Positions 7,787 to 16,409 are shown, numbered from the stretch's first letter. The stretch: DNA of 64,000 bases from CAVZVW01 sp963778845 (GCA_963778845.1 CAVZVW010000004.1:124001-188000), one strand, 5' to 3'. Notes: generated by a model not told the origin, from the sequence alone. Numbers and translations: made by a program.

Positions 7787-8989
7787 TCATGGCAACCGCC
7801 GTCGGCCGGCTCGCTCGGCGAAGGCGTCGAGCGCCGCCAGAACCTCATCGGCTCGCCAGGCCCGGCCTCGCCGCCGCGAGGTGAACTCGACGACGACACC
7901 GGCGTCGAGCAGCGGGTCCATCGCGCGGTAGACGTTCTGGGGCGCGATGCCCAGCTCCCGGGTCACCACGGCGGCCGTGACCACGGGTTGCCGCAGAACG
8001 AGCTCGGCGACCCGCCGCGCAGCGGACTGCTGCCGCACGGACAGCCGCTCGTCCCACGAGCCACGGATCCCCCGCAGGTCCTCGACGAGCCGACGGCCGT
8101 TGCCGACGGCGAAGAAGCACGCCTGCGAGAGCCGTTCGACGATGGGCCTGGGGTTCCCCTCGCGATAGCTGACGAGCGCTGCGAAGTAGGCAGCCGTGGC
8201 GCTCAGAAGCCCGGAGGAGACAGGGACGGTGACGTTTCGGGTCAGCCGCTTGTGACGCAGCATCGACTGGAGCAGCGCACGGCCGGTACGGCCGTTGCCG
8301 TCGGGGAAGGGGTGAATGGTCTCGAGCTGGGCGTGCGTCACGGCCACATGGGCGAGCACCGGGACGTCGTTGCGTGCCGCGAACGCGACCAGGTCGTCGA
8401 TGGCGGCAGGAACGCGGTCGTGGTGCGGCGGGATGAAGTCGGCCAGGTGCGGGCCGACGTTCCCACCGCCGATCCAGACCTGCTCGTGGCGCCACTGGCC
8501 GGCGATGGCGGGGTCCACAGGCTCCAGGAGGGCCCGGTGCATGACGAGGATGCTGGCTGCGCTGACGTCGTCGGCGAGCGCGACTGCCGCGAGCATGGCC
8601 TGCACGTTGGCGACGACCGCGCGCGCGTTGTGGCGTTCCGCTGTACCGACCTCCGCCTCGGCGATGGCGCGGGCCGACGCCGACAGATCCTCGATCTGGC
8701 TGCTCGCTGCGGCCTCGGAGCGCAGCAGCAGGGCGGCGAACGGAGCGATCTCACCGCCCATCTCCGAGTCGAAGCGGGCAACCTCCATCGATGCGTCCTC
8801 CGCCTCGGCCAGGGCTTCGAGCGGCAGGTCCAGCTCGGCCTTCGCGATCAATGGGACGACTGCGGCCTGGTACGGGCCAAGGTGTCGAGCCAGCTGCCGC
8901 CGCGAGGCCGAGCCCTGGTCGGTGACCGACCAGGCTCGCAGCTCGTGAGTGACGACCGGCCATGGCGCCTTCCCGCTGATGGTCGTCAC
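7787..8989 (-). CDS. Fic-domain protein with C-terminal winged helix
   Basis: About 400 residues. The Fic core motif HPFPDGNGRTGR is complete (226-237 from the start chosen), so AMP- or nucleotidyl-transfer to a protein hydroxyl is possible. Upstream in the chain is SSQIED (96-101), which fits the Fic inhibitory helix pattern [ST]xxxE, so this looks like an autoinhibited class II Fic with the alpha-inh helix N-terminal to the core. The C-terminal ~70 residues resemble a winged helix (VVTRELGIAPQNVYRAMDPLLDAGVV). A GTG at 9037 is also in frame but lies inside an operator-like palindrome, so I prefer GTG 8989. It interrupts the hydroxyproline cluster and probably has its own promoter. Confidence 0.85.
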   Translation of the reverse strand: MTTISGKAPWPVVTHELRAWSVTDQGSASRRQLARHLGPYQAAVVPLIAKAELDLPLEALAEAEDASMEVARFDSEMGGEIAPFAALLLRSEAAASSQIEDLSASARAIAEAEVGTAERHNARAVVANVQAMLAAVALADDVSAASILVMHRALLEPVDPAIAGQWRHEQVWIGGGNVGPHLADFIPPHHDRVPAAIDDLVAFAARNDVPVLAHVAVTHAQLETIHPFPDGNGRTGRALLQSMLRHKRLTRNVTVPVSSGLLSATAAYFAALVSYREGNPRPIVERLSQACFFAVGNGRRLVEDLRGIRGSWDERLSVRQQSAARRVAELVLRQPVVTAAVVTRELGIAPQNVYRAMDPLLDAGVVVEFTSRRRGRAWRADEVLAALDAFAERAGRRRLP

Positions 8990-9028
8990 CGCCTCACTGC
9001 ACCTCGGAGTGAGAAGACCGGGCAATAC

Positions 9029-9058
9029 TATTCTCACTTACACTCACAACTGAGAATA
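9029..9058. promoter_or_regulatory. Operator-like inverted repeat upstream of the Fic gene
   Basis: Perfect 8-bp arms TATTCTCA (9029-9036) and TGAGAATA (9051-9058) flank a 14-base centre. The site is AT-rich in a very GC-rich setting and lies between the Fic gene and the deaminase gene, about 40 bases before the preferred Fic start. It would suit autoregulation by the Fic protein's winged-helix domain (inference). Confidence 0.6.
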
Positions 9059-9085
9059 CACTGGATACGGTCTCCCGCCTCGACG

Positions 9086-10039
9086 TCACCGCAGGCCTTC
9101 CGCCAGCACCTTCTCGGTCGCGTCTCGGATCACTGCCTCCTGCTCGGGCAGCAGCGGCAGGCGAGGGGGCCGGCACGGGCCGCCGAAACGCCCGGCGACG
9201 TCCATGGACAGCTTGATCGCCTGCACGAACTCGGTCTTGGCGTCCCAGCGCAGCAGGGGGTGCAGCGACCGGTACAGCGGCAGCGCCGCGGCCAGGTCAC
9301 CGTCGCGCGCCGCCCGCCATAGCCGCCCGCACGACTCCGGCAGCGCATTCGGGTACCCGGCGACCCAGCCGACGGCACCGGCCACCCCGAGCTCGACCAC
9401 CACGTCGTCGGACCCCACGAGCAGGTCCAGCCCAGGCGCCAGCTCGGCGATCTCGTAGGCCCGGCGCACGTCGCCGGTGAACTCCTTGACCGCCACGATG
9501 AGGCCCTCGCCGAACAGCCGTGCCAGCAGGGACGGCGTGAGGTCGACCTTGGTGTCGTAGGGGTTGTTGTAGGCCACGATCGGCAGGCCGGCCTTCGCGA
9601 CCTCCCGGTAGTGCTCCAGCACAGCCCGGTCGTCTGCACGGTAGGCGTTGGGCGGCAGCAGCATCACGCTCGGCGCCCCGGCCTCGGCGGCGTGCTCGGC
9701 CCAAGCGCGTGACTCCCGTGCGCCGTAGGCGCCGACTCCGGGCATCACGGTGAAGCCGGGAGGGGCTGCCTCGACGGCGGCGCTGACGACGGCCGAGCGC
9801 TCCTCCCGGGTCAGCGTCTGGTACTCCCCGAGCGAGCCGTTGGGGATCACGCCGTCGCAGCCGTTCTCGGCCAGCCAGCGCACGTGCTCGCCATAGGCCT
9901 CGAGGTCGACCGACAGGGAGTCGGAGCCGTTCGGGCGAAGCGGGAGGGCGGTGGCCACGAGGACGCCGTGCCAGGGGTGCGCGCGCACGGGTCGGTCGTC
10001 GGTTCGTGCAGTGGCCGGGGTGGGGGAGGGCTCGCTCAT
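9086..10039 (-). CDS. DapA-family deaminase, probable delta1-pyrroline-4-hydroxy-2-carboxylate deaminase
   Basis: 317 residues of the DHDPS/NAL superfamily (TIM barrel, class I aldolase mechanism). The Schiff-base lysine is K185 in AVKEFTGD and the catalytic tyrosine Y157 lies in IVAYNNPYDT. The usual GTTGE loop is NGSLGEY (67-73), as in members that are not lysine-pathway enzymes. In hydroxyproline clusters this family removes ammonia from delta1-pyrroline-4-hydroxy-2-carboxylate to give 2-oxoglutarate semialdehyde. Its ATG overlaps the stop of the upstream oxidoreductase as ATGA, so it belongs to the same transcript. Confidence 0.87.
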   Translation of the reverse strand: MSEPSPTPATARTDDRPVRAHPWHGVLVATALPLRPNGSDSLSVDLEAYGEHVRWLAENGCDGVIPNGSLGEYQTLTREERSAVVSAAVEAAPPGFTVMPGVGAYGARESRAWAEHAAEAGAPSVMLLPPNAYRADDRAVLEHYREVAKAGLPIVAYNNPYDTKVDLTPSLLARLFGEGLIVAVKEFTGDVRRAYEIAELAPGLDLLVGSDDVVVELGVAGAVGWVAGYPNALPESCGRLWRAARDGDLAAALPLYRSLHPLLRWDAKTEFVQAIKLSMDVAGRFGGPCRPPRLPLLPEQEAVIRDATEKVLAEGLR

Positions 10040-11562
10040 GACGGTCCTTCGGGTAGGCGACCGGGGTCGGTGGGCAGATCGCAGGGGTGAGCTCGCGCCA
10101 GTGTGCGCAGGGACACGGGAGAGGCGATCGGGCGTTGGGAGAAGCGGTGGTCAGCAGCGTTCGCGGGCATCCCTGCGCCGGAGCCGCGGACGGCGACCAG
10201 GCGCGACACCGCCTCCGCGCACATGCGCCCCTGGCACCAGCCCATACCGCACCGGGTGAGCAGCTTGGCGGTCCGGGCATCGGTGGCGCCCAGCTGGTCC
10301 ACGGCCTCGACGACCCGGGCCAGCGGCACCTCCTCGCAGCGGCAGACCACCGTGTCGTCGTCCAACCACGTCAGCCATCCGTCGCGCACCGGGTGCGCGG
10401 CGTGGAGCGCGGCGGCGAACTCCCTCAGCCGCTGCCTGTGCCCGGCCTGCCGCGGGTCGGCGCGCGGCCGATGGCCGGCCGCGAGGGCGGCTGCCGCCGA
10501 TCCGGCCAGCCGCCCCTCGACGGCGGCGAGGGCCGCCCCGCCGACGCCGGTCGCCTCACCGGCCGCGAGGACACCCGGCACGCTGGTGACGCCGACCTCG
10601 TCGGCGCTGACGACGGCCGCGCCGTCCGGCCCCGCCACGAGGTCGCAGCCCGCTTGCTGGGCCAGCTCCAGGCGCGGCACGAAGCCCCAGCTGACAGCGA
10701 CGGCGTCGCACTCCAGGCGCCGGGTGCTGCCCTCGATGCAGTGCCAGCCCTCGTCGACTCTGGCCACACTCACGGCCGTGACTGCGCCGTCCCCGTGAGC
10801 CGCGACCACGGCCGCGCCGGTTCGGACGGGCACCCCGTGACGGGCCAGGACGGCCAGGTACCCGGCGGCCTCCGCAAGCCGCGGCCCCGCCGTGGCGTAC
10901 GCGTGCCACCCGGCACCCCAGCGACGCAGCAACCCCCGACCGGAACCGGCCTCGAGGACAGCCACCACCTCCGCACCCGCGGCGGCGAGATCCGCGGCCA
11001 CCGGCAGGAGGAAGGGGCCGGTGCCCGCGACGACGACGCGCCGTCCTGCGGGCACGCCGTGCTCCTTGAGCAGCGACTGGGCGGCCCCGGCCGTGAGCAC
11101 CCCGGGTAGGTCCCAGCCGGGGAACGGCAGCACCCGGTCGTGGGCTCCCGGGGCCAGCAGCAGCACCCTCGCGGTCACGACCACCTCGCGGTCGCCGCCG
11201 CCGGCGGACGCGCGCAGGCAACGCAGGACCCACCTGTCGGCGACGGGTTCCACGCGCCACACGCGATGGGAGGCCAGGTACGCCAGGCTCCCCGAGGCCA
11301 TCCCGTCGGCGAGCCCGGCTGCCAGCCGGTGGTAGTCGCCCGCCTGGTGACGGCTCCGGCCGAGCCCCCCGGGACCGTGCCTCCAGAACTGGCCGCCGAG
11401 CCGGGCCTCGGCGTCGACGAGGCCGACCCTGGCCCCCCCGGCCAGAGCGGCGTGTGCCGCGTTGAGCCCGGCGGGGCCGGCACCGACCACGGCCACGTCC
11501 ACCTGGACCGTGTCCATCTCGACCACGTCCGCCGCTCGTGGCTCAGATGCCGAGGTGCTCAC
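10036..11562 (-). CDS. FAD/2Fe-2S oxidoreductase subunit of hydroxyproline dehydrogenase (HcnB-like)
   Basis: 508 residues. An N-terminal FAD dinucleotide fold (GAGPAG, 27-32) and a second NAD-type fold around RVVVAGTGPFLLPVA are followed by a C-terminal BFD-like 2Fe-2S domain with CRCEE and CGMGWCQGRMC. This is the pattern of the large accessory subunit in heteromeric D-hydroxyproline dehydrogenases and of hydrogen cyanide synthase HcnB. The GTG at 11562 is preceded by AGGAAGG eight bases upstream, which settles the start; it overlaps the small 2Fe-2S gene by 20 bases. With its two partners it should oxidise cis-4-hydroxy-D-proline and pass electrons to a carrier. Confidence 0.87.
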   Translation of the reverse strand: MSTSASEPRAADVVEMDTVQVDVAVVGAGPAGLNAAHAALAGGARVGLVDAEARLGGQFWRHGPGGLGRSRHQAGDYHRLAAGLADGMASGSLAYLASHRVWRVEPVADRWVLRCLRASAGGGDREVVVTARVLLLAPGAHDRVLPFPGWDLPGVLTAGAAQSLLKEHGVPAGRRVVVAGTGPFLLPVAADLAAAGAEVVAVLEAGSGRGLLRRWGAGWHAYATAGPRLAEAAGYLAVLARHGVPVRTGAAVVAAHGDGAVTAVSVARVDEGWHCIEGSTRRLECDAVAVSWGFVPRLELAQQAGCDLVAGPDGAAVVSADEVGVTSVPGVLAAGEATGVGGAALAAVEGRLAGSAAAALAAGHRPRADPRQAGHRQRLREFAAALHAAHPVRDGWLTWLDDDTVVCRCEEVPLARVVEAVDQLGATDARTAKLLTRCGMGWCQGRMCAEAVSRLVAVRGSGAGMPANAADHRFSQRPIASPVSLRTLARAHPCDLPTDPGRLPEGPS

Positions 11563-11863
11563 GGCCGCTGCCTTCCTGGGAGCGCACGTCCATCCCCGCC
11601 ACGGCGGGCACGACGCACGCCCGCTCGTTCGGTCGGCCGTCAACGACGAGGAGGCAGTCGAAGCAGACGCCGATGCCGCAGAAGAGCCCGCGCGGCTGGG
11701 CGGCGACGCGCGTCGTCCGCCATGAGCGCACCCCGGTGGCCCACAGCGCCGCCGCAACGGACTGGCCCGCCCGGAACGGGACGGTCCGGCCGTCGAAGGT
11801 GAAGCCCTGGCCGGTCGCCGCAGCGGCGGGGCTCGCTGCAGCGGGCCCGGATCCCGCGCTCAT
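11543..11863 (-). CDS. Small 2Fe-2S ferredoxin-type subunit (HcnA-like)
   Basis: 106 residues with the plant-ferredoxin-type cysteine pattern CGIGVCFDC (C62, C67, C70) and C83 as fourth ligand. The length and motif match the HcnA-like subunit of three-component amino acid dehydrogenases. It starts at an ATG overlapping the stop of the FAD subunit (ATGA) and ends inside the next oxidoreductase gene, so the three subunits are tightly coupled. It should carry electrons between the FAD centres. Confidence 0.9.
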   Translation of the reverse strand: MSAGSGPAAASPAAAATGQGFTFDGRTVPFRAGQSVAAALWATGVRSWRTTRVAAQPRGLFCGIGVCFDCLLVVDGRPNERACVVPAVAGMDVRSQEGSGREHLGI

Positions 11864-13050
11864 GCCGCCTGCTCGAAACGCTCGGGCCGGAAGGGGTGCA
11901 CGTCGAGCGCGGGCGTGCGACCGGTCAGCATCGCAGCGAGGACGTCGCCGGTCGCCGCCGCCAGGCAGATCCCCGCGCCCTCATGCCCGCAGGCGTGCAG
12001 CAGGCCGGGGGCCCGCGGGTCGGGGCCGATCACCGGCAGGTGGTCGGGGCAGTAGGGCCGGAAGCCGCGGTAGGCACGCAGGACCCGGGCCTCGGCGAGC
12101 ACCGGGAAGAGGCGCACCGCCTGTGCGGCCAGGCGGCGGATCACCGCCGTGGGCATCGCCGGGTCGAACCCGACCCGCTCCCGGCTCGCACCGATGAGCA
12201 CGGTGCCGCTCGGCGTCCCCTCGACGATCGCACTGCTCTCCAAGCCGGCGTCGTCGCTGGCGACGTTGGCCACGTACTCAGCGGTATACACCTTGTGCCG
12301 CACCAGGATCGGCAGCGCCTCAGTGACGAGCACGACGCCGCGGCGGGGCATCACCGGCACCTCGACCCCCGCGAGCGCGGCAAGCCGGCCGCCCCACGTG
12401 CCGGCGGCGTTGAGCACAGCGCCCGCAGGGATGTCGCCGCGCGCCGTCACGACTCCCGTCACGGCGTCGCGGTCTCGCAGGAAGCCCGTGACCTCGACGC
12501 CGCAGACGACGTGCGCCCCCAGCCGACGCGCGGCCCGCACCATCTGCGCGGCCGCGAGCATCGGATGCACCTGGCTGTCCTGCGGGTAGAACGCGCCCGC
12601 GGCCAGGCCCGGGGCAAGGTGAGGCTCACGCTCACCGAGCCGGTCGCCGTCCATGTCCTCGACGTCGACCCCGCTCGCCCGCTGGGCAGCCGCGATCGCC
12701 CGCAGGCCGGCCATGCCGGACTCGTGCTCGGCGACGACGAGCCCGCCCTTGGCCACGAGCTCGAAGCCGCCGGCCGGCGGTCCCCAGGCCTCGGTGATGT
12801 AGTCGGCCACCTCGCGCCAGCACTGCAAGGAGTGCTGGGCCAGGGCCAGCTCGGGCCCCGGCGGCTTGTCGGAGACGAGGAGGTTGCCCTCACAGGCGCT
12901 GCTCGTACCTGCGGCCACCGGGCCCCGGTCGACGAGGGTGACCGAGAGGCCCGCCCGAGCCGCCGCGAGCGCACAGGCGGCACCGATGACGCCGGCGCCG
13001 ACGACCACGAGGTCTCGGACGCCGGATGTGGTCACCCCGGGTTCAGCCAC
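11860..13050 (-). CDS. FAD-dependent D-amino acid/hydroxyproline dehydrogenase (DAO family), catalytic subunit
   Basis: 396 residues. The N-terminal FAD-binding motif is VVVGAGVIGAACALAAARAG (GxGxxG at 18-23), and the C-terminal DAO signature is RGFRPYCPDHLPVIGPDPRAPGLLHACGHEGAGICLA. This is the likely substrate-oxidising subunit, acting on cis-4-hydroxy-D-proline to give delta1-pyrroline-4-hydroxy-2-carboxylate. It is the first gene of the cluster and begins with GTG at 13050. A TGGTATATCA near-palindrome lies just upstream. Confidence 0.88.
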   Translation of the reverse strand: MAEPGVTTSGVRDLVVVGAGVIGAACALAAARAGLSVTLVDRGPVAAGTSSACEGNLLVSDKPPGPELALAQHSLQCWREVADYITEAWGPPAGGFELVAKGGLVVAEHESGMAGLRAIAAAQRASGVDVEDMDGDRLGEREPHLAPGLAAGAFYPQDSQVHPMLAAAQMVRAARRLGAHVVCGVEVTGFLRDRDAVTGVVTARGDIPAGAVLNAAGTWGGRLAALAGVEVPVMPRRGVVLVTEALPILVRHKVYTAEYVANVASDDAGLESSAIVEGTPSGTVLIGASRERVGFDPAMPTAVIRRLAAQAVRLFPVLAEARVLRAYRGFRPYCPDHLPVIGPDPRAPGLLHACGHEGAGICLAAATGDVLAAMLTGRTPALDVHPFRPERFEQAA

Positions 13051-13056
13051 GAACAG

Positions 13057-13066
13057 TGGTATATCA
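13057..13066. promoter_or_regulatory. Possible GntR operator before the hydroxyproline cluster
   Basis: TGGTATATCA is a near-palindrome (8 of 10 positions symmetric) in an AT-rich patch 7-16 bases upstream of the first GTG of the cluster. The form is reminiscent of FCD/GntR operators (GT-N-AC). The cluster's own GntR protein is the natural candidate to bind it. This is a weak call based on one site only. Confidence 0.35.
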
Positions 13067-13210
13067 CACCTTACTGAAGCACGGCCATCGTCAGGCTGAT
13101 CGAGCCGGTCTCAGCGGGCACCACCACCGGCGTGGCGAGGGCCGACCAGCACGTCGGCGACACGGCGCCGCGAGTCCTCGCCGCGGGCGCGCGCGTGCGA
13201 GGATGCCCGC

Positions 13211-13600
13211 GTGCGAACGTTTCTCACCAAGGTCGTCGTCAATGCGCTCGCTGTCTGGGTCGCCTCACTGGTCATCGACTCGGTCGGTGTCCCCCCGGGA
13301 ACGAGCACGTCCACGACGGTGCTGACCCTCCTCGTCGTCGGCCTGATCTTCGGCGTGGTGAACGCGGTCATCAAGCCGATCGTCAAGCTGTTCACCCTGC
13401 CGTTCTACCTCCTCACGCTGGGGTTGTTCGCGTTCGTGGTCAACGCGCTCATGCTCAAGCTCGTCGACTGGCTGTCCGGCGCGCTCGGCATCGCCTTCAG
13501 CGCCGGCGACAGCTTCTGGGCCACGCTCGGGGCGGCCGTGGTGGTCACCTTCGTCAGCCTGGCGCTGAACATCGTGCTGCCCGACAAGGTCAAGGCTTGA
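13211..13600 (+). CDS. Phage holin family 4 / YvlD-like membrane protein
   Basis: 129 residues with four hydrophobic segments and the family's conserved stretch FGVVNAVIKPIVKLFTLPFYLLTLGLFAFVVNALML. Proteins of this family are widespread chromosomal membrane proteins despite the phage holin name, and no phage genes are nearby. The GTG start at 13211 begins a membrane segment directly. It is transcribed divergently from the hydroxyproline cluster. Its cellular role is unknown. Confidence 0.85.
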   Translation: MRTFLTKVVVNALAVWVASLVIDSVGVPPGTSTSTTVLTLLVVGLIFGVVNAVIKPIVKLFTLPFYLLTLGLFAFVVNALMLKLVDWLSGALGIAFSAGDSFWATLGAAVVVTFVSLALNIVLPDKVKA

Positions 13601-13648
13601 CGGGCTAGCCGACGGCGGATGGCATCCCCGAGCGCGGGTTCGAGGCGC

Positions 13649-14125
13649 TCACGGGGCAGATGTCACCGGCCATACCAGGCGAACAACCCAGGTGCCGCGC
13701 CCCGCAGCCGGGTCGTCGTCCAGGTAGACCTCCCAAGCCTGCGCATCCGGGTGCAGCCCGTGGCTCTCGATCCACGCCGAGACGGCCGCGTAGGACTCGC
13801 CCAGCGTCTCGTAGGGTCCCTCGTGCAGGGCCGTCACGACGGCTCCACCGGGCAGCACGCTGGGGGTGAGGTCGCCGTCCGCGGTGAAGGTACCGTCCAC
13901 CGGGAACCCGGCCTCGACGTCGATCATCTGCTGCGGGCCCCCACGAGGAACCTCGTGGAAGAAGCAGAACGGGGGGCCGGTGAGGCTCAGCCACGACGCC
14001 TCCACCACGCGCGCGACAGTGCCCAGCGCCTTCGGAAGGAAGTCCGGCAGGTCGGCGACGGTCACGGTGGCGCGCACGACAGCGGTCGCGACGGACTCCA
14101 CCTCGGCGCGTTCGACACCCGTCAC
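13649..14125 (-). CDS. GyrI-like small-molecule-binding domain protein
   Basis: 158 residues, a single domain of the GyrI-like/AraC effector-binding fold: VESVATAVVRATVTVADLPDFL at the N-terminus, and GPPFCFFHE and HEGPYETLGESYAAVSAWIESHG further on, ending in a DDPAAGRGTW motif. There is no DNA-binding domain. Stand-alone members bind or hydrolyse small hydrophobic or cationic compounds. I start it at GTG 14125; a longer frame upstream is Ser/Arg-rich and lies opposite the next gene. It is convergent with the holin-like gene. Confidence 0.78.
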   Translation of the reverse strand: MTGVERAEVESVATAVVRATVTVADLPDFLPKALGTVARVVEASWLSLTGPPFCFFHEVPRGGPQQMIDVEAGFPVDGTFTADGDLTPSVLPGGAVVTALHEGPYETLGESYAAVSAWIESHGLHPDAQAWEVYLDDDPAAGRGTWVVRLVWPVTSAP

Positions 14126-14306
14126 GGGGCCAGCACTACCACGGACGCCTCCAGCCCGGCCACGCCCATCTGGACGTCGGCCGCGGTCGATCGTGGCCCA
14201 GGTCACAGCCGGGCGACCGCAGACGAAGGTCCCGAGGTCGCGCCGACCCCACGTCTCGTGGCAGGATCGCCAGGCGCGCCGCGGACCCTGGAGCAAGGAG
14301 GGGCTG

Positions 14307-15371
14307 GTGGACGACGCCACCGACCCGGCGACCGGCCTGCCGTGGTGGCGTGACCCGCCCTCCGAGCCGCAGAGCGGGATCCCGCCCGACGTCTCGGACT
14401 CGGCGGGCCACCCGGAGGCCGCCGGCCACGCGGGCCACACGGATCCTTCGGGCGGCGGCGCCACCTCCTCCGGCCCGTCGAGGGCCCGCCATCGTGACCC
14501 GCTCTCGCCGTCCGTGCCCTCGTCGTCCCCGCCGTCGTCCCCGCCGTCGTCCCCGCCGTCGCAGCGGCAGGTACGACGCCGCGTGGTGGCGTTCGTCAGC
14601 GCGGTGGTCGTCGTGCCGCTGGCGGCGGCCGCCTGCGTCGTCGCCCTGCTGCCCGTGGCCGGGTCGCCGAGTGCCGGCAGCGGCGCGAAGGGCAGCGCCG
14701 GCCTCTCGGTGGCCGGCCCCGGCCCCGCCGCCGCACCCGTGACGAGCGCCACGGAGGCCGCTGGGAGCTCCACGGACCAGGCCACCGACCTGCCCGTGCC
14801 CACGACTCCTGCTGACTTCCGCCAGATGTCGGCCGGCGAGGCGTCACGCATGCTCGTCGGGGGCCGTGTGGCGCTGGCCGGCACGATCACCTCCGCCTGG
14901 GCGTGGCGCGACCGCAACGGGGCCAATGTGCTGGCGCTCACCCGCTCGGTGAAGACCGGGCGGGGCGACAGGCCGGGCACGGTGACGCTGCGGGTGGCGC
15001 ACCTCGCGGGGGACGGGCGGCTGCGACTGCTACGGCTGATGCGTGACCCCGGGATCACCGACTGCCCTGGCGGCAGCTTGCCGCAGGCCGCCTTCACAGA
15101 CGGCTCGGTGCATATCGTCGACCTGGACGGCGACGGGGTAAGCGAGATCAGTGTCGGCTGGCAGGCCGGCTGTGGCCAGGACTCCGGTCCCCGTCAGGTG
15201 CGGCTCGCGCTGATCTCGAACGGGCGCAAGTTCATCCTGCGCGGGGAGGCGGTCATCGGCCACACCCCCGGCGACCCCGCCCCGCAGCTCTCCCCCGACC
15301 CGGATCCCGGCAGCTGGCCGGACCCCTTCTTCGACACGCTGACCGCGATCGCGGAGAGCCTCTACCACTGA
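14307..15371 (+). CDS. Membrane-anchored extracytoplasmic protein with a DxDGDG motif
   Basis: 354 residues. An N-terminal cytoplasmic, Pro/Ser-rich segment (~95 residues, with repeated SSPP) is followed by one transmembrane helix (VVAFVSAVVVVPLAAAACVVALLPVAG) and an outside domain. That domain contains VDLDGDGVSEISVGW, the calcium-binding style motif of FG-GAP/VCBS-like repeats. The GTG start follows AAGGAGGGG with good spacing. I do not recognise a specific family. It is next to iolB but convergent with it, so no shared function is implied. Confidence 0.7.
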   Translation: MDDATDPATGLPWWRDPPSEPQSGIPPDVSDSAGHPEAAGHAGHTDPSGGGATSSGPSRARHRDPLSPSVPSSSPPSSPPSSPPSQRQVRRRVVAFVSAVVVVPLAAAACVVALLPVAGSPSAGSGAKGSAGLSVAGPGPAAAPVTSATEAAGSSTDQATDLPVPTTPADFRQMSAGEASRMLVGGRVALAGTITSAWAWRDRNGANVLALTRSVKTGRGDRPGTVTLRVAHLAGDGRLRLLRLMRDPGITDCPGGSLPQAAFTDGSVHIVDLDGDGVSEISVGWQAGCGQDSGPRQVRLALISNGRKFILRGEAVIGHTPGDPAPQLSPDPDPGSWPDPFFDTLTAIAESLYH

Positions 15372-15380
15372 CACCGGCCG

Positions 15381-16340
15381 CTACGGATCGACCAGGGCGT
15401 GTCTTCCCGCTGCTGTCGTCACCGGCACGCGCGGGTCTGCCGGCATGCCGGCCCAGGAGTCACGCACCCAGGCGTGGGCGGCGTCGTCGCAGAAGGCCAT
15501 CGACCGGTCCGCGCTCGGGCCCGCGAGCACGTTCAGGTAGTACATCGGGTACCCGGGAGCCGCTACGCACGGGCCGTGGTAGCCATAGGGGATGCAGAAG
15601 ACGTCGCCGTCGCGCACCTCGACCTGCGTGTCGATCGGCGCCAGCCCCGCCGCGGCGTGCTCGGCTGCGGTGTATGTGCGGTGGAGGCCGTACCCCTGTC
15701 GGCTCGGGGTGACGCCGTCCGGCCCCGCGATCCTGAAGAAGTAGATCTCCTCGTTGACCACCGGGCACGGCTGTGTGGGGTCGTGCTTGTGTGCGGGGTA
15801 GCTCGACCAGTTGCCGTCCGGGGTGATCAGCTCGCAGGCCACCAGCCTCTCGGCGTGGTCCCAGACCCCGGGGGCACCGAAGTTCGTCACCTGCCGCGTC
15901 GCCGGACCGGCCCCGCGGACGTCGACCGGGACGTCTTCGGCCGGCCCGTAGCGGGGCGGCAGCCGGCGCTCGCAGCGCGCCGACGGCAAGGCCACCTCGG
16001 CCGCCGAGCCGCTCGTCAGGTTCGTCAGACGAACTGTCGAGTCACGACCGACGTAGGCGAAGTCGCTGACCCTCGAGAACACCGACTCGCGCCCGACGAG
16101 GTCGAACACGGCCTCGGACTCGTGCGGCGCCGCGCTCGCCGCGACGTCCACCCGCACGCCGCCCGACAGTGGCAGGACGAAGGCCTCGCTCGCGCCCGTC
16201 GTCAAGGTCACCGGCACCCCGGGAGCGACGTGGACGACGCGCAGCCCGCAGTAGGTCCAGCCGGCCCGCTCGGGGGTGAGGTCGACGACCACCCCTGACT
16301 GGCTGCCGGTGAGCGTCGACCACGGGTGGTGCAGGTTCAT
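15381..16340 (-). CDS. iolB: 5-Deoxy-glucuronate isomerase
   Basis: 319 residues, a double-cupin protein of the IolB/KduI superfamily. Typical IolB segments are present: SSYPAHKHD, NEEIYFFRI with GYGLHRTY, DGDVFCIPYGYHGPCVAAPGYPMYYLNVLAG, which carry the metal-binding His/Glu residues. The enzyme converts 5-deoxy-glucuronate to 5-dehydro-2-deoxy-gluconate in myo-inositol catabolism. The ATG follows GAGGAG. No iolC, iolD or iolE is next to it; only a divergent GntR regulator and, further on, a transaldolase and a sugar kinase, so the rest of the pathway must be elsewhere. Confidence 0.92.
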   Translation of the reverse strand: MNLHHPWSTLTGSQSGVVVDLTPERAGWTYCGLRVVHVAPGVPVTLTTGASEAFVLPLSGGVRVDVAASAAPHESEAVFDLVGRESVFSRVSDFAYVGRDSTVRLTNLTSGSAAEVALPSARCERRLPPRYGPAEDVPVDVRGAGPATRQVTNFGAPGVWDHAERLVACELITPDGNWSSYPAHKHDPTQPCPVVNEEIYFFRIAGPDGVTPSRQGYGLHRTYTAAEHAAAGLAPIDTQVEVRDGDVFCIPYGYHGPCVAAPGYPMYYLNVLAGPSADRSMAFCDDAAHAWVRDSWAGMPADPRVPVTTAAGRHALVDP

Positions 16341-16390
16341 GGCCGGCTCCTCGCACAGTTTGTCTTTACGTCCTTACCATAGGAGGTAGG

Positions 16391-16409
16391 GAGTATATGC
16401 GTCATACTC
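16391..16409. promoter_or_regulatory. Operator-like inverted repeat between iolB and its GntR regulator
   Basis: GAGTAT (16391-16396) and ATACTC (16404-16409) form perfect 6-bp arms around seven bases. On the minus strand the left arm contains TATACT (16397-16392), a good -10 element pointing at iolB. The repeat also covers the first possible ATG of the regulator, so binding could block both genes. Autoregulation by the UTRA-type GntR protein is the likely use. Confidence 0.55.

Noticed and set aside
9037..9037. GTG 9037 as start of the Fic gene
   Set aside because: It lies inside the 9029-9058 inverted repeat and would place the operator within the coding region; GTG 8989 gives a normal protein with purine-rich sequence upstream.
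13211..13600. Prophage remnant, because of the holin-like protein
   Set aside because: No other phage gene is near; this holin-named family is common in chromosomes.
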